From the NCBI RefSeq assembly GCF_014066305.1, contig NW_023501038.1, positions 744,001 to 808,000 of the forward strand: a DNA stretch of 64,000 nt, written 5' to 3'. A model generated the notes under the pieces. That model did no database searches, was not told the DNA's origin, and was given only the letters and a program-made list of their open reading frames with translations. The stretch comes from Letharia columbiana (Eukaryota; Ascomycota; Lecanoromycetes; Lecanorales; Parmeliaceae). The position numbers and the translations under genes are program-made. Each line of letters begins with the position of its first letter. Within the stretch, counting starts at the first letter, position 1. Shown here one piece after another: positions 34,671 through 47,857 of this stretch.

Positions 34671-35278
34671 TTAGTATATATAATAGAATAAGATAAAATT
34701 AAGCTTAAAAATTTAAAATTTATATATATAGTTAATTATAAATTTAAGATTATTACGTCTTTTAACTAGACTATCTAAGTTAGCTCGCTAGCTCTCTCGA
34801 GCTCTCTTATTAAAATAATAGATATATATTATTAATATATAGAATAACTTTTTTATTTTCTATTAAATCTTAAGATTTTTTTTTTAAATTATAAAATAAA
34901 ATATAGACTTTTAGATAAAAAAAGAATTTCTAAATTTAGTCTTATAATTATTAAAGCGTAAGAAATTCAAATATCGTTTATTAGAGTTCGCTTAATAGTC
35001 GAATAATAATAATTAAAAAATAGATATATATTATTTAATTTTAAAATAACTTTTTATTTTCTATTAAAATTTTAAGATTTTTTTTAAATTATAGAACGAA
35101 ATATAGGCTTTTAGAGAAAAAAAAAAATCTTTTAAATATAGTCTTATAATTATTAAAGCGTAAGGAATTCAAATATCGCTTATTAAAGTTCGCTTATTAA
35201 AGATTACTTATCTATTTACTCGATAGCTCTAATTAAAAAAATAATTATAAATTTAATTTATAAATCTTTACTCGTAGA
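34671..35278 (+). mobile_element. short-TIR family, internal-deletion copy
   Basis: Left end TTAGTATATATAATAGAA, right end AAATCTTTACTCG. The interior carries the same duplicated modules as 31427-32048. It abuts a degenerate long-TIR element on its right. Confidence 0.6.
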
Positions 35279-35720
35279 GTATAAATTTATAAGATATTAT
35301 TACTAGAAGTATAACTTTATAAGTTATCATCTATAGAGACGATTAATATTAGATATTATCTCTTCGAGAGCTTTATAAAGAATCTTATAAAGAATTAAAT
35401 AGAGGTTTTTATAGCGTAAAGTATAAATATCTCTATTATACTAGTTTAGCGATAACTCGAATTAATAATAATTAAAGTTACTAGTTTAAAATTCTCTAAA
35501 TATTATTTTAATAATTTATATAAGTTAATAATATCTTATATTTTCATATCTCTAAGAAATAATAACTTATAAATTTATATCTTAAAGACTAGTAACTTAT
35601 AAATTTATATCTTATTTTTTTAATAAGATATAAATTTATAAGATATTATTAATAGAGATATAATTTTATAAGTTATTATCTATAGAGATATAATTTTATA
35701 AGTTATTATAGTAGTTTAGA
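35279..35720. mobile_element. degenerate copy of the long-TIR (Mutator-like) element
   Basis: Shares TATAAATTTATAAGATATTA and the order of the ATATAATTTTATAAGTTATT arms with the well-preserved copy at 47858-48522, after RIP. Ends cannot be fixed. Another fragment is at about 47510-47720, and a third possible one near 63005-63120. Confidence 0.5.
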
Positions 35721-36838
35721 ATTATTATCTTTTTCTCGCGAGTAGCGTTAGTATTAAATAGAAACGAAGTTTTAAAATAAGATTTCGAGGTATAATAAGA
35801 TAGATAGATAGTTTAAAATTCATCTTAAGTCGATAACCCGATAGTCTATTAATAGCTCGAGTTATCGCTAGACTAAAAAGCTATTCGATAAATATCGAGA
35901 GATAATAAATTATTTTCTTCGTACTATTATTTCGATTACTATTCTATTATATTAATATAATTTAATAAATATAGTCTAGATCTATTATATAGAGTTTAAT
36001 TTTTTTTTATATAAAATCGTCTTACGTAATCTTCTTTACGATATAAAAAGATTTAATATACTTTATACTTCTCGTATATCTTAAGAGTATTATCTCTATT
36101 TCTACTAATCTCTTATCTAAAACCTCGATTTTAAATATTTTTACGATATATAAAGTATATTCGAATAGTCTTTAAGTCTTATTAATTATAATTATCTCGT
36201 AATATCTTTAATAGTATAGAGATAGAGAAAGAATTTATTAAAGTTATAGATATAATTCTATTAGTCTTCTAATAATTATAAATAGTAGAAAAGTAAAAAA
36301 TTCTTATATAGATTAAAGATTTTAAGCTCTAATATAGTTATAGAGTATTAATAAGAATCGCGAGAACTTTAAATAGAGATATATAAATTAATATTATTTT
36401 AAAGTATTTTCTAAATAGTAGTAGTTTATATAAGATTAAATATAATACGTGAAGTAAGAAATAGATTACTTAAAAGATAATTAATAGCTATTTAATACTT
36501 AATTATTATTAATTAATACTCTAGAAGTAGTAGAATACGCTAGAGAAGATTATTACGTTTTTTAAGAAATATCTATCTCTTATTAATTTTTATAGCTTTT
36601 TTTTACTACTTTAAGGCTTAATTTAATTCGTTCTTATTAGAAGTAGATAGAGTAGTAATTTAAGATATATTAAATTATTAATAGTAAAGTTATTTAATAA
36701 TTAAAATAAGAAAGCTATTAAATATAGAAAAAGAATCTCGATTAAATTTATTGCCTCGACGTCGACGTTTATCGAATATTCTAGAATATCTTATCTATAC
36801 TCGTATTTACTAGAATTTGTAATCTACTAGAATATTAG

Positions 36839-37004
36839 TATTAGAATTAATATAGGTGCGATATTAGTATAGGTGAGATAGAACTAGAATAATAAGGCTA
36901 TCGAACTATATATATGAAAAGGAGATATAATATAATAGAGAATGCCTTCGTTAAGGCCCGCTAGCTATAGGGCTAAGTGGTATATTAAGAATACGCTCGT
37001 AATA
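36839..37004 (-). repeat. 3' LTR of the 36.8-39.9 kb retroelement
   Basis: 166-bp repeat, less mutated than its partner (GCCTTCGTTAAGGCCCGC retained). A short plus-strand ORF that overlaps it is not a gene. Confidence 0.8.
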
Positions 37005-37018
37005 CTACCCTCTCTCTC
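37005..37018 (-). other. polypurine tract
   Basis: On the minus strand this reads GAGAGAGAGGGTAG immediately 5' of the 3' LTR, the expected plus-strand primer site of an LTR retrotransposon. Confidence 0.65.
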
Positions 37019-38059
37019 AAATAGCCATGGCCCTCTATGGCTGATAGATCGAAGATGTAGGCTCATTACTTGCCTTATATCTTCAAACATCCATAGTCGG
37101 TGTAGGCCTTGGCTGGAAGATGATTGAGATCCTCGGAGATATAGCTATATCTTGTATCGATAAGATTCTCTAAGTTCTTCTCCCGTCCAGCCTATCTATT
37201 ATAGGCCTTCGAAAGAACTAAATAATTTCATCGCATACATATGTATTATGCTCGCTGAAAATTTATAAAAATAAAGAACTTTTAATATTAGTATATTAGG
37301 TTAAATTAGTATCTTTCTTCGACGGCGACGACGATAGTAATATCGCGTCCCGGAGATTCCGCTAGCGCGTTATCTTATACTTTATTATAGCGTTAAAAGA
37401 CTTTTAATTTAACGAGAATTTATAAAGAATTAAATAAATAATAATCGAAAAATAATTTACTATACGATAATTATCTAATTCTATATTTATAATAAAGAAG
37501 AAATCGATAAAATAATATAATTTAATTAGTTAAGATCTCTCGAATCGAATCGAGCCGTAGGCGCTAAAACTCTAATTTAATATTAAGTGAGTTTCTTTAT
37601 AGAATATTATATAATCGATATTAATAAAGACTATCGACGACGATAGTAAGATCTATAGATAACGTATTATAGCTTCGAAAGCTCTTTAGATATATAATAA
37701 TAAGAGGAGTCTACTTAATAAATCTAATATAAGACTATTAATAAGTAATATAGGTCTAGGGAATCGATTTCTTAATATAAAAAAAGAAGGTAATTCTAAT
37801 ATCGAATGATTTTAATTCGTTTAAAAATACGATATTCGAAGTATTATCGAGTCGCTTATAGAAAGCCCTAGCAACTAAGCTCGTATACTTTATCGAAATC
37901 TATATCGAGTTCGAAGTATTTACTATACTTTTATATATAAGTCTAATTCTTATTCGTAAGATCCTCTATCTTAGTAAGACTTAAATTCTCTATATTAAAA
38001 GTAAGGCGAGTTATAATTAAGTATTTACTCTTCTTTATATTAGTCTTAGTCTTTACTTT

Positions 38060-39100
38060 TACGTATTACTCCGCGAATCTTTTAATCTTCTTCTTAGCGA
38101 ATCCCTTAATAGATTATTAATATTAAAGCTATATTCTTATAATACGTTTCTTTAATTTAGATATAGTTTAATTTCTTATTAATAGATTAATTAAGTTATA
38201 TAAACGAAGTTTCGATTTCTTTTATATATCGTTTATTAGACTATTATTCCTAAGATCGTTAAGACTATTATTTCTAAAATTACATTCGATATACTTAATA
38301 AGATCATCGTAGAATTTGAGAAATAATTGACTTCCTTAACTTATTTTATCGTAAGTATATTAATAGATTTCTCTAAGAACGAATAAGAGTATCTTATATA
38401 CGTTACTTAAATAATCTAGAAGATTATCGACTATAGAGTATAAGCGATATCGTCGTCTAATAGATATATGCTAACTGGCTTCCCCTCTAAGTCTTATTAT
38501 AACGTAGGTAATTTTAAAGATATCGATGAGAAAATAATCACCATTATGAGTAAGCTTGTCTTGAATTCTCATTTTCCAGTCATCGAATGATATTAAATTA
38601 GTGCCCGTGAAGATAGGTGGATCTGGTAGCCTTGGGCTGAGTGGCTGTCTGATTTGCGGTTGTCGATTTGCTCTAAGTGTCTCGAAATCTCGTGGTATGG
38701 GTGGTGGTGGGGATGGGGGTGGAAGGGCAGAGATGCTAGCCGAGTTTTGGCCCTGCGTCTCCTCTTGATGTCCTGGTATCTCCTCTTGATTGGTGTGAAA
38801 TGGCGACGGGGGCGGAGCGGAGATGCCAGGCGGGTTTTGGCTTTGTGCCTCGGGTTCTTGAGCCTGATTCTCCCCTGGCTGACTCGATGTTCTACGATAT
38901 CACTAATAAAGGTCCTCAGTAGATAGAGATCGCTGTATACGTGGTATGCGGAGTGATAGCGAGTTGGGAGGTGAATATCTTCTATGTAGGTCGTCGTATA
39001 TAAGGTAAGGGTGGTCGCGGTATATAGGTGATCGGCGATGTGGAGGTATATATCTTGGTATTAATGTAGGTGGATTTGAGTAAGAATTTGAGAAACTCAT
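38060..39100 (-). pseudogene. gag polyprotein remnant
   Basis: The ATG at 39100 opens MSFSNSYSNPPTLIPRY, and the frame is stopped by adjacent TAG and TGA at 38905-38900. It reopens as PP-rich sequence and reaches LPDPPIFTGTNLISFDDWKM, then RIQDKLTHNGDYF. That PDPP-x-F-x-G then W-K-x-K layout is the start of Ty3/gypsy-type gag capsid domains. Further stops (TAG at ~38473 and several TAA) interrupt, but the frame continues recognisably as VDNLLDYLSNVYK, FLKFYDDLIKYIE and LYNLINLLIRN. All stops are explained by C-to-T or G-to-A change. The N-terminal half escaped most mutation, while the C-terminal half did not. Confidence 0.7.
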
Positions 39101-39699
39101 GATGTGTTGAATGTAAGTGAAAATGGAGCGAAGAAGATAGGCGTAGAAATGGCGATTTTGGCTAGTAGTGTCTTTGTCGAGTGGAATAAAGAGATCTCTA
39201 GAACTCCGGTACTGTGAAGGCGTATACGAGTCGAGAAAGGTAGTAGATCTCTGTGTTGAGTGTTGAAATTTGGCTGTAATATCCGAAATAGTGTTATTTC
39301 TTCGCGGGAGTCTATAACACTCGTTTTTTGGCCAATTAAGTCGCGGTGAAGCCTATGAGTACTCTAAAGAGTGTTCTTTTAAATGGTAGAAAGTCCGCCG
39401 GGCGTCTATTGACTAGTGATAAACTTTTTGCGGGGAATGAAGCGGAGAAGGATTTCTTGTATTCGATGTAGGGAACTCGTTTTTTAATAAATTGAGTTAC
39501 CGTTAATGATGTAGGTTGTTTAATATAGGTTCTTTCGAATAATATAGGTAATTTGTGATTTAAATATGTAGTAGGGCTTCTATATAATAGAAATACCCAG
39601 CGTTTTCTTTATTAGGCTCGGTCGCTTGCTCTAAGCAGAAAGTGAAAAATACTTATTAGTTCTCTTCGTCAGGGGATATACGAAGAAACTTTATTATAA

Positions 39700-39865
39700 T
39701 ATTAGAATTAGTATAAATGCGATATTAGTATAGGTGAGATAGATCTAGAATAATAAGGCTATCGAACTATATAAGTGGAAAGAAGATATAATATAGTAGA
39801 GAATATCTTCGTTAAGGCTCGCTAGCTATAGGGCTAAGTGGTATATTAAGAATACGCTCGTAATA
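39700..39865 (-). repeat. 5' LTR of the 36.8-39.9 kb retroelement
   Basis: 166-bp partner of 36839-37004, followed by the ATTAG duplication at 39866-39870. Confidence 0.8.
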
Positions 39866-40180
39866 ATTAGAAACTTAATAATATATATAATAACTCTTTA
39901 TTATAGTATAGAGAGAATATTAGTTATATGAAATTATTATGAGTATAGATTTTATAGTAGAGTAGAAAGACTAAAAGATTCTAATACGCTAAGTTTAATT
40001 AATCTTTCTTCTATTAAGAATAAGTAAGATTTATTAAAGATATAATAATTTTAAAATATTTTATAATAAACTTTTAATAGAAATTAGCGAATCTTAGAAA
40101 TACTTATATATCTTTATTATATAATATATCTATTTCTACTTTTTTTATTATAATAATTAATTTTAGATATTTAACTTTTT

Positions 40181-40231
40181 TAATATAAAAATTTTTTTTT
40201 TTAATTTTAAAAAAGAGATAACTTTTTTAAA

Positions 40232-40265
<34 letters not shown>

Positions 40266-40402
40266 TATTTTTTTTATTTTTTTTAAAAAAAAAAATTTTT
40301 TTTAAAAAAAAAAAAAAAAAAATTTAAAAATTTTTAAAAAAAATTTTAAAAAATATTTAAAAAATAAAAAAAAAAATTATAAAACAAAAAAAAAAATTTA
40401 AA

Positions 40403-40438
<36 letters not shown>

Positions 40439-40870
40439 TTTTTTATAATTCTTTTTTACTCTTTTTTCATTTAAAGATACTATAAAATAAAATTTAATTT
40501 TTTTTTTTTAAAATATATTTTAATAATAAATTTTTTTTTAAAAAAAAAAATATTTAAAAAAAATAAAAAAAAAAAAAAAAATAAAATATAAATTAAATAT
40601 TAAAAAAAAAAAATATAAATTTAATATTTATAATAAAAATATAAAAAAAAAAAAAAAAAATATATTAAATAATATTTTATATAAATATTTAATAATATTT
40701 TTATTTTAAAATAAAATTTTTAAATTTTTAAAAAAAATTTAAAAAATTAAAAAATTAATTTTTTAATTTTTTATTTTTTATTTAAAAAAAAAAAAAAAAA
40801 AAAAAATAAAAAAAATTTAAAAATAAAAAAATAAAAAAATTTATATAATATAAATATATAAAAAAAAAAA
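40181..40870. repeat. near-pure A/T homopolymer region
   Basis: About 690 bases composed almost wholly of A and T runs, with virtually no G or C between 40249 and 40436 and again up to ~40860. It is more extreme than RIP alone produces elsewhere in this block. It lies directly at the left end of a long short-TIR element whose terminal ~30 bases are missing. It could be slippage-expanded sequence or an assembly artefact. Confidence 0.8.
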
Positions 40871-40874
40871 AAAA

Positions 40875-43258
40875 AAGATAGGATTTTTTTTTAACCTTGA
40901 ATTTGTAAAGTGCAGCCAATCATCAATTCGGGTCCTATACGCTTTTTAGTTAGACCGGCTGAGTCAGCCCGATAGCCCTCCCGTATCTCCCTCATCAAAA
41001 ATTTGTATATAGAAGTTTTACACTTTGAAGTACTCAGCCTGCGATACATACAGTTTCTTCATAATTCCTCAAATTGTAGAGCTCGCTTTGCGCTTTCTAA
41101 CGCTGTAAAAATTATGAAGTTTGGCCTACTATTGGTGGATTAAATGGACATTCAAATATGGTAGTCATGGTAGTCACACCAGACGCGTCCGGGATCGGAT
41201 AATAATCCTTCCACCTGTTTGTTATTCTTCCACCATTCTACTAATTCTACCAATTCTACCAATTCTACCAATTCCACCAATATAAATATAATCGTCTTCG
41301 GTACCCCTCGCCTAAAGGTTACTCAACGTCTAAGGCACGTATACCTCTTTACCCGCCTCTTAGAGCCCCTACTAACGCCCCCAGGCGATGCTACCTCCCA
41401 AGACGCGTCGCAGCCAGTCACTCAGTCATCCACTCAGTCAGCCACTCAGCTAGCTACTCAGTCTGATACTCTACAAGAGAAGAAGTAAGAGGAGGAACTA
41501 CAACAGGTAAATGCGGAGAACACTGCGGAGAAACCAAGCGGCAACAAGGCCACCATCGTCAAGAACACGGCTCAGCTCTCCAAGATCCCACGTCATATCA
41601 TATCCACTCAGTCAGCCACTCAGCTAGCCACTCAGTCTAATACTCTACAAGAGGAGGAGCAAGAGGAGGAACTACAACAGGCAAATGCGGAGAACACTGC
41701 GGAGAAACCAAGCGGCAACAAGGCCACCATCGTCAAGAACACGGCTCAGCTCTCCAAGATCCCACGTCATATCAATTATCCACTCAGTCAGCCACTCAGC
41801 TAGCCACTCAGTCTGATACTCTACAAGAGGAGGAGCAAGAGGAGGAACTACAACAGGCAAATGCGGAGAACACTGCGGAGAACACTATGGAGAACACTGC
41901 GGAGAAACCAAGCGGCAATAAGGCCACCATCGTCAGGAACACGGCTCAGCTCTCCAAGATCCCACGTCATATACTCTCCACGGTTCCATATCAAATCATC
42001 ACTCAGCAAGCGGAGAACACCACTGCAACTTGGCCTGTCATCCCCACTGTATTGAGGAGCAAGAGGAGGAACTACAACAGGCAAATGCGGAGAACACTGC
42101 GGAGAAACCAAGCGGCAACAAGGCCCCCAGCACCAAGAACAGGCTCAGCTCTCCAAGATCCCACGTCATATACTCTCCACGATTCCACATCAAATCATCA
42201 CTTAGCAAGCGGAGAACATCACTGTAACTTAGCCTGTTATCCCCACTGAATTGAGGAGTAAGAGGAGGAACTACAACAGGCAAATGCGGAGAACACTACG
42301 GAGAAACCAAGCGGCAACAAGGCCACCATCGTCAAGAACACGGCTCAGCTCTCCAAGATCCCACGTCATATGCTCTCCACGGTTCTACATCAAATCATCA
42401 CTCAGCAAGCGGAGAACACCACTGCAACTTGGCCGTTCCACATCAAATCATCACTCAGCAAGCGGAGAACACCACTGCAACTTGGCCTGTCATCCCCACT
42501 ACATTGAGGAGTAAGAGGAGGAACTACAACAGGCAAATGCGGAGAACACTGCGGAGAACACTATGGAGAACACTGCGGAGAAACCAAGCGGCAACAAGGC
42601 CACCATCGTCAAGAACACGGCTCAGCTCTCCAAGATCCCACGTCATATCAGTCATCCACTCAGTCAGCCACTCAGCTAGCCACTCAGTCTGATACTCTAC
42701 AAGAGGAGGAGTAAGAGGAGGAACTACAACAGGCAAATGCGGAGAACACTGCGGAGAAACCAAGCGGCAACAAGGCCACCATCGTCAAGAACACGGCTCA
42801 GCTCTCCAAGATCCCACGTTATATGCTCTCCACGGTTCCACATCAAATCATCACTCCGGAACGATGCATATTTGGACGAATTGAAACCGTCCGATGTCTA
42901 TAGCTATTTCATTATTCGAAAAATTTCACTGCGGCAGGAGATATTATGGGATTCACACCACTAATTGACACGTTGTCTCCATTTCTTTCCGGTATTTCGA
43001 TACTTCTTGCCATAAGGATATAGCCTTTCTCTATTTTTTATAGGTAATTATTACACCTTCCTAATTAGGCCTTAGCGCGCCTCTCTCCGCACATATATGC
43101 CTATATACTATATAGATTAAATTAATTTTATAGTGATGAAAGTAGGTTAAAAACGCATAGCAAGCGATTAGAGTTCGATTTAACTTAGGGCTAGGGCTAA
43201 AATTCGATTTAACTTAGAAAAATCCAACTCTATGAATTTAATTCATGGGCCTTTACTT
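40875..43258 (+). mobile_element. short-TIR family, long copy A with coding minisatellite
   Basis: Matches the copy at 59655-62155 from ACCTTGAATTTGTAAAG to ATTCATGGGCCTTTACTTG; the left terminus is lost into the A/T run. It contains, in order, a TTCTACCAA 9-bp repeat, an ORF from 41219 (TNSTN repeats, then INIIVFGTPRLKVTQRL), the Gln/Ser/Thr-rich QPVTQSSTQSATQLATQ stretch, and seven minisatellite units. The C-terminal segment starting DAYLDELKPSDV follows. It is only lightly mutated: CpA and TpG are frequent. Confidence 0.65.
41519..42870 (+). repeat. ~170-200-bp coding minisatellite (copy A)
   Basis: Seven units can be recognised by GGAGAAACCAAGCGGCAA (near 41530, 41702, 41899, 42102, 42301, 42573, 42752). 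One frame reads EELQQANAENTAEKPSGNKA, then NTAQLSKIPRH and VPHQIITQQAENTTATWPVI. Unit boundaries are not multiples of three, so later units fall into other frames. The Arg-rich and Val/Pro-rich ORFs seen there are alternate-frame readings. Confidence 0.8.
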
Positions 43259-45844
43259 GTATATTATAAAAACTTATTTCTATAGCTATTTTATAATTAA
43301 AGATTTCTTTTTTAGCTTATAAAAGAATTTCTTATAATCTTTTATTATAATAGTAATAATATTAATAGTAAACTTTACTTTTTTATTAATAGAATTAAAA
43401 AGTTATTTAAAATCTTAAAATTATATAATAATAATTTAATTCTCTAATTTCTTAGTTATCTTAATAAAAATATAAATAAAAATTTCTATTATATTCTTTT
43501 CTTTAAATATAATCTTTACTATATAATTTAAATTCTTTTTTAAAAACTTATTATTACTTTAAATAATAATAAATTTACTATATAATAAATAGTTAAATAT
43601 ATAATAATCTAAATTAAATATTTAAATATAATAATTCTAAATCTAAAGAATATATAAAAGTTATACTATTTTAGTTATAATATATTTAAAATAATATTAA
43701 ATTATTTTAATAAGATAATTAAGTATTAAAGTTCTTTTATATAATCTTCTAAAATAAGTTTTATTAAGATTATATATATAATATTAGAAATAAAGATAGA
43801 TTTATTATTAATTAATTATAATCTATAAAGTTATATTAATATTACTTTAAATAGCTTATTTAATTAAATAATAGATATATTTATAAAGCTTAATATTAAA
43901 GCTTCGATATTCGAGAAATAATTAATTTTAATCTATTCTCTTAATATAATAATTTTCTTATAAAAGTTTAATTAGCGTTTAATTTATAAAGAGATTTTAA
44001 TAGTAATAATATAACCGAATAGAGAGATGAAAGCGATTATTCTTTCTCTTTCTAACTCTTTACTTCTTATATATAAGACTTTTAAATTTTTAATAGCGAC
44101 TTAATTAGAGATATTTAGTTTCTCAATTTTTATAATAATTCGATAAGAATATTTTTCTTAATATTAACGACTTTTAGAATTATATTAACTTATTCTTCTA
44201 TTAATAAATTTATATTTTTATATAAAATATTATTATCGCTAGAATAATATCTAGTCTTTAAATATTTAAAATATTTATCTTCTTTTTAAATTCTATTTAT
44301 TAATAATTTAAGATATTTATATTCTTATATATAGAAATTTTCGATAATAGTATTACTATTTTTTCTAGTAGAGAAAGTATTATATTAATTATTTAAGAGA
44401 GTAAAGTTTATATAATTATTATTAATTTATTAATTTATTTTTTATTCTTTAAATCTAATATATTATTAATAGCTTAAAGATTTATATTTAATACTTATAG
44501 AAAAATAACTAATTCTCGAAAAGTACTAAAAGATTATTTTAAAATTCGATATTTTAGATATATAGAGATTAATCGTTTTAGATTAAATATCTTATAAATA
44601 TTAGTAGATCTTAAGAAAGTAATAGCTATAGAGAATTATATATAAAAATTCTTAAACGATTCTTCTTATCTACTATTCTTATATTAAATTTAAATTTAAA
44701 TATCTTAATATTCGATTTAGTAGTTTTATTATATATTCTAAATATATTATCTAATTTATTAATTATTTCTTAAACAATTTAATAAAAGTTTAATATATTT
44801 TTATCTACTTTTATTTTAATAATATTATATATAGTAAACTTATAATAAACTTATATATAATCGATTTTCTTAAGTTTAATAAAGAAGATTATAGCGTTTT
44901 ATTTAAATTTCGCTTTAAAGTATTAACGCTAGCTATTCTACTTATCTTAATTATTAATACTATAGAAATTCGAAATATCGAAATATTATTTATTTAATTC
45001 TATATTCTCTACGCGATCTATAATAAAAATATAATATAAGTTTTAATAAATACTATTAATAAGAATACTCGACTAATAAGATATAATCTTTATATTCTTT
45101 TTATTAAAGTTTTTTAAATTAACTAATATATAAGATTATTACTTTATTAACTATTATTCTTTATATTTTAAATTTTATTTAAATTTCTTATTTTCTTTAA
45201 TAAATTTCGTAATACTAATATAATATCTATTACGTAAATCTTAAAGTCTATTATTAATTTCTCGCTTATAGAATAATTAATTATTATTATTATTTAATTA
45301 AGTAATAATTATTAATATCTTTATCTTAGCTTAAATAATATTATAATTAAATTTTTTATTTTATTATTAAAATATCTTAATATTATAATTAATAATTCGA
45401 AAGTTTTCTATTAAAATCTTTAATTTATTATATTAAATATTAGAAATTTTAATAACGCTTTTTATAAAATTCTATAAATTAATAATAGAGATAAAGATTA
45501 TAATTAACTCTTTTTCGATAATATTTATAAGTTATACTTCGATATAATTTAAATTAAATTTAATAATATATCTTTTAAAGATAGAACGCTTTTTTTTATA
45601 TCGTGCGAATAATATAATAATATTTAAGATCTTTTTATCGAAGTTTTTAAGTTCTTCTAAATAATAATATATTTATAAATTATTTCTAATAGTTTAACTT
45701 TAAATATTATCTAGATTTAGAATTAAGAGTTTTATAGCTAATATTAAACTCGTAAAAATATAAAGAAAATTTAATTTAAGATCTATTTCTTTTAGTATAT
45801 TAAAGATATTTATTTTCTTTAAATTTTTATTTAATTTAGCTAAA

Positions 45845-46841
45845 TTAGTCTTTACGAGTACATTTGCAAATCTGAAAAGTTCCTACTAAATTTCAAATTG
45901 CTGATCTTGCGAATAGGGCTGAAATTAAGAATTCCGCCGGTTTAGTAACTATCTTAAAAATCAGCCAAAATTCCGCCGGTTCAATAACTATCTTAATCTT
46001 TTTCGTTAGTTCTACTAGTTTAGTAGTAATATATATAAAAAAGAAAAGTTCTAATAATCGACGTTGCGATGATAAGGTTCTACGACGATAAGTATTAACG
46101 CTAACTCAAATTTAGTTATAGAATTAGATAATTTAATGAAATTAGTTACGTGAATAATACTCTAATATAGCGTATAATAATGCGTATATTGATAATGATA
46201 TATATTGATATTATATATACCCCGTATATAGAATAGTACTTAGAGTACATTACGTAAAATTTTTGAAGTTACTGAAAATTTTTTAAAGTTACTAAATTGA
46301 TAGAACTAGCGAAAAGAGTTAAATATAGATAAAGTCTACTTAATAGGCTAAATCGTACTAAATCGTACTTATGATGCGGACTCGGCGAAAATTATACGGA
46401 AAGGAACTTTTGATTTGCAGATGTAAAGGCCTATAAATTAAATTTATAATTATTTTTTTAATTAGAGCTATCGAGTAAATAGATAAGCGATCTTTAATAA
46501 GCGATATTTAAATTCCTTACGCTTTAATAATTATAAGATAAATTTTTAAAATTCTTAAAAATTCGAAAAGCGTAAATAGCGCTTTAAACTTTTAGAAAAA
46601 AATCAAAATTTTAATAGAAAATAAAAAAGTTATTACTATTATAAATAACGTACATCTATTTTTTTAATATGGGAGGCGCGGGAGGGCGAGATTTTGATAG
46701 TTGCGGACGTCTCTTTATTTATTCGCGATAACTTAGCTAATCTAATTAAGAAGCGTAGTAACTTTAAATTTATAATTAACTATATATATAAATTTAAAAT
46801 TTTTAAGCTTAGCTCTATCTTATTCTTTTATATATACTAAT
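45845..46841 (-). mobile_element. short-TIR family copy interrupted by a MITE
   Basis: The outer parts (45845-45860 and 46424-46841) match the ~0.4-kb copies at 33010 and 58710: TTAGT...ACGAG on the left and AAAGGCCTATAAATT on the right of the insert, ending TTCTTTTATATATACTAA. Confidence 0.65.
45861..46423. mobile_element. TA-flanked MITE nested in another element
   Basis: 563 bases with ~21-bp imperfect terminal inverted repeats: left CATTTGCAAATCTGAAAAG, right end reverse complement CATCTGCAAATCAAAAG. They are flanked by TA on both sides (45859-45860 and 46424-46425). The disrupted site reads ACGAG-TA-AAGGCC, matching the uninterrupted ACGAGTAAAGGCC at 33010 and 58719. TA duplication plus TIRs suggests mobilisation by a Tc1/mariner-type transposase. 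A ~27-bp direct repeat (AATTCCGCCGGTTTAGTAAC and following) lies inside. Confidence 0.8.
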
Positions 46842-47857
46842 ATAAATAAAAGATTTTTTTTTAAATAATCTTTTAAGTAGTAAGCTTCTTTAGCTATAAC
46901 TATTAACTTCTTAATAATATACTTTCTTCTTAACTATATATTTAATATAATTAATAAATAAATTACTATCGCTTTAGAAGAAAAATAGATAATATTATAT
47001 TAGAGACTTAATAGTATATATAATAACTCTATATTATAATATAAAGAGAATATTATTTATATAGAATTATTATAAATATAAATTTTATAATAGAGTAGAA
47101 AGATTAAAAGATCTTAATACGCTAAGCTTAATTAAATTATAATATAAGTAAGATTATTAAAATCGTAATAAAGAATTTATAATCTTTAAAATCTAATTCT
47201 TATAATTTATTATTTTATAATAATATAATTTAAAACTAGAAAAAAAAGTTAAAAGAATATAAAATATAATTATTGTAGTTTCATTTTTTTTATAATTAAG
47301 CTTAAATTGATAAAGTTATATAGTAATTTATTAAGATATAGTTATTAAAGTTTATTTCGCTATTATATAAATTAATCATTATTACCTCGATTTTAAAAAC
47401 TCTTAAAAATATTAAAGTCGTATTTTATATTCTTTTAGATTTTCTTCGAGTTTTTTATTATAAAGTTATAAAATAATAAATTATAAAGATTAAATTTTAG
47501 AGATTATAAATTCTAGTAAATACGAGTAGCGTAAAGTATAGATACTCTTAGATATAGCTTTTTAGTCTCTTAGTCGATATAAGAGATAACTACATCTATA
47601 AGTTAATAATATCTTATATTTTTATACTTTAAGAAATAATAACTTATAAATTTATACTCCAAAGACTAGCAACTTACAAATTCATATCTTATTTTTTTTA
47701 GTAAGGGGTATAAAAATGTAATTGACTCTATAATAGATATTTATAAATTACGTTTCTTAATGTGAGAGATATTAGCTCGAATACTAATTTGTAATAATAA
47801 CGAATATACGAGTAATGAGGTAAGTAGGGTCATCGACAATCGATGAATATAAAGTTG

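Larger units (their letters stand above)
36839..39865 (-). mobile_element. LTR retrotransposon, non-autonomous or deleted, gag only
   Basis: Two 166-bp direct repeats (36839-37004 and 39700-39865) begin TATTAGAATTA and end CTCGTAATA, again TG...CA converted by RIP. Flanks are ATTAG on both sides (36834-36838 and 39866-39870). The internal region is 2.7 kb. On the minus strand it has a degenerate gag (39100 down to ~38060) and a polypurine tract (GAGAGAGAGGGTAG) directly before the LTR at 37004, so transcription ran on the minus strand. No reverse transcriptase or integrase signature is visible, so it needed a helper or lost pol. Confidence 0.85.

Noticed and set aside
36942..37127. 61-codon plus-strand ORF
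   Set aside because: It starts inside an LTR and runs antisense into the retroelement interior.
41519..42870. CRISPR-like appearance of regularly spaced repeats (also in copies B and D)
   Set aside because: The repeats are ~170-200-bp coding minisatellite units without short spacers, in a eukaryotic genome.
41861..42964. Overlapping Arg-rich and Val/Pro-rich ORFs on both strands of the minisatellite
   Set aside because: They are alternate-frame readings of the same units. Only the ENTAEKPSGNK frame continues into a shared C-terminal segment.
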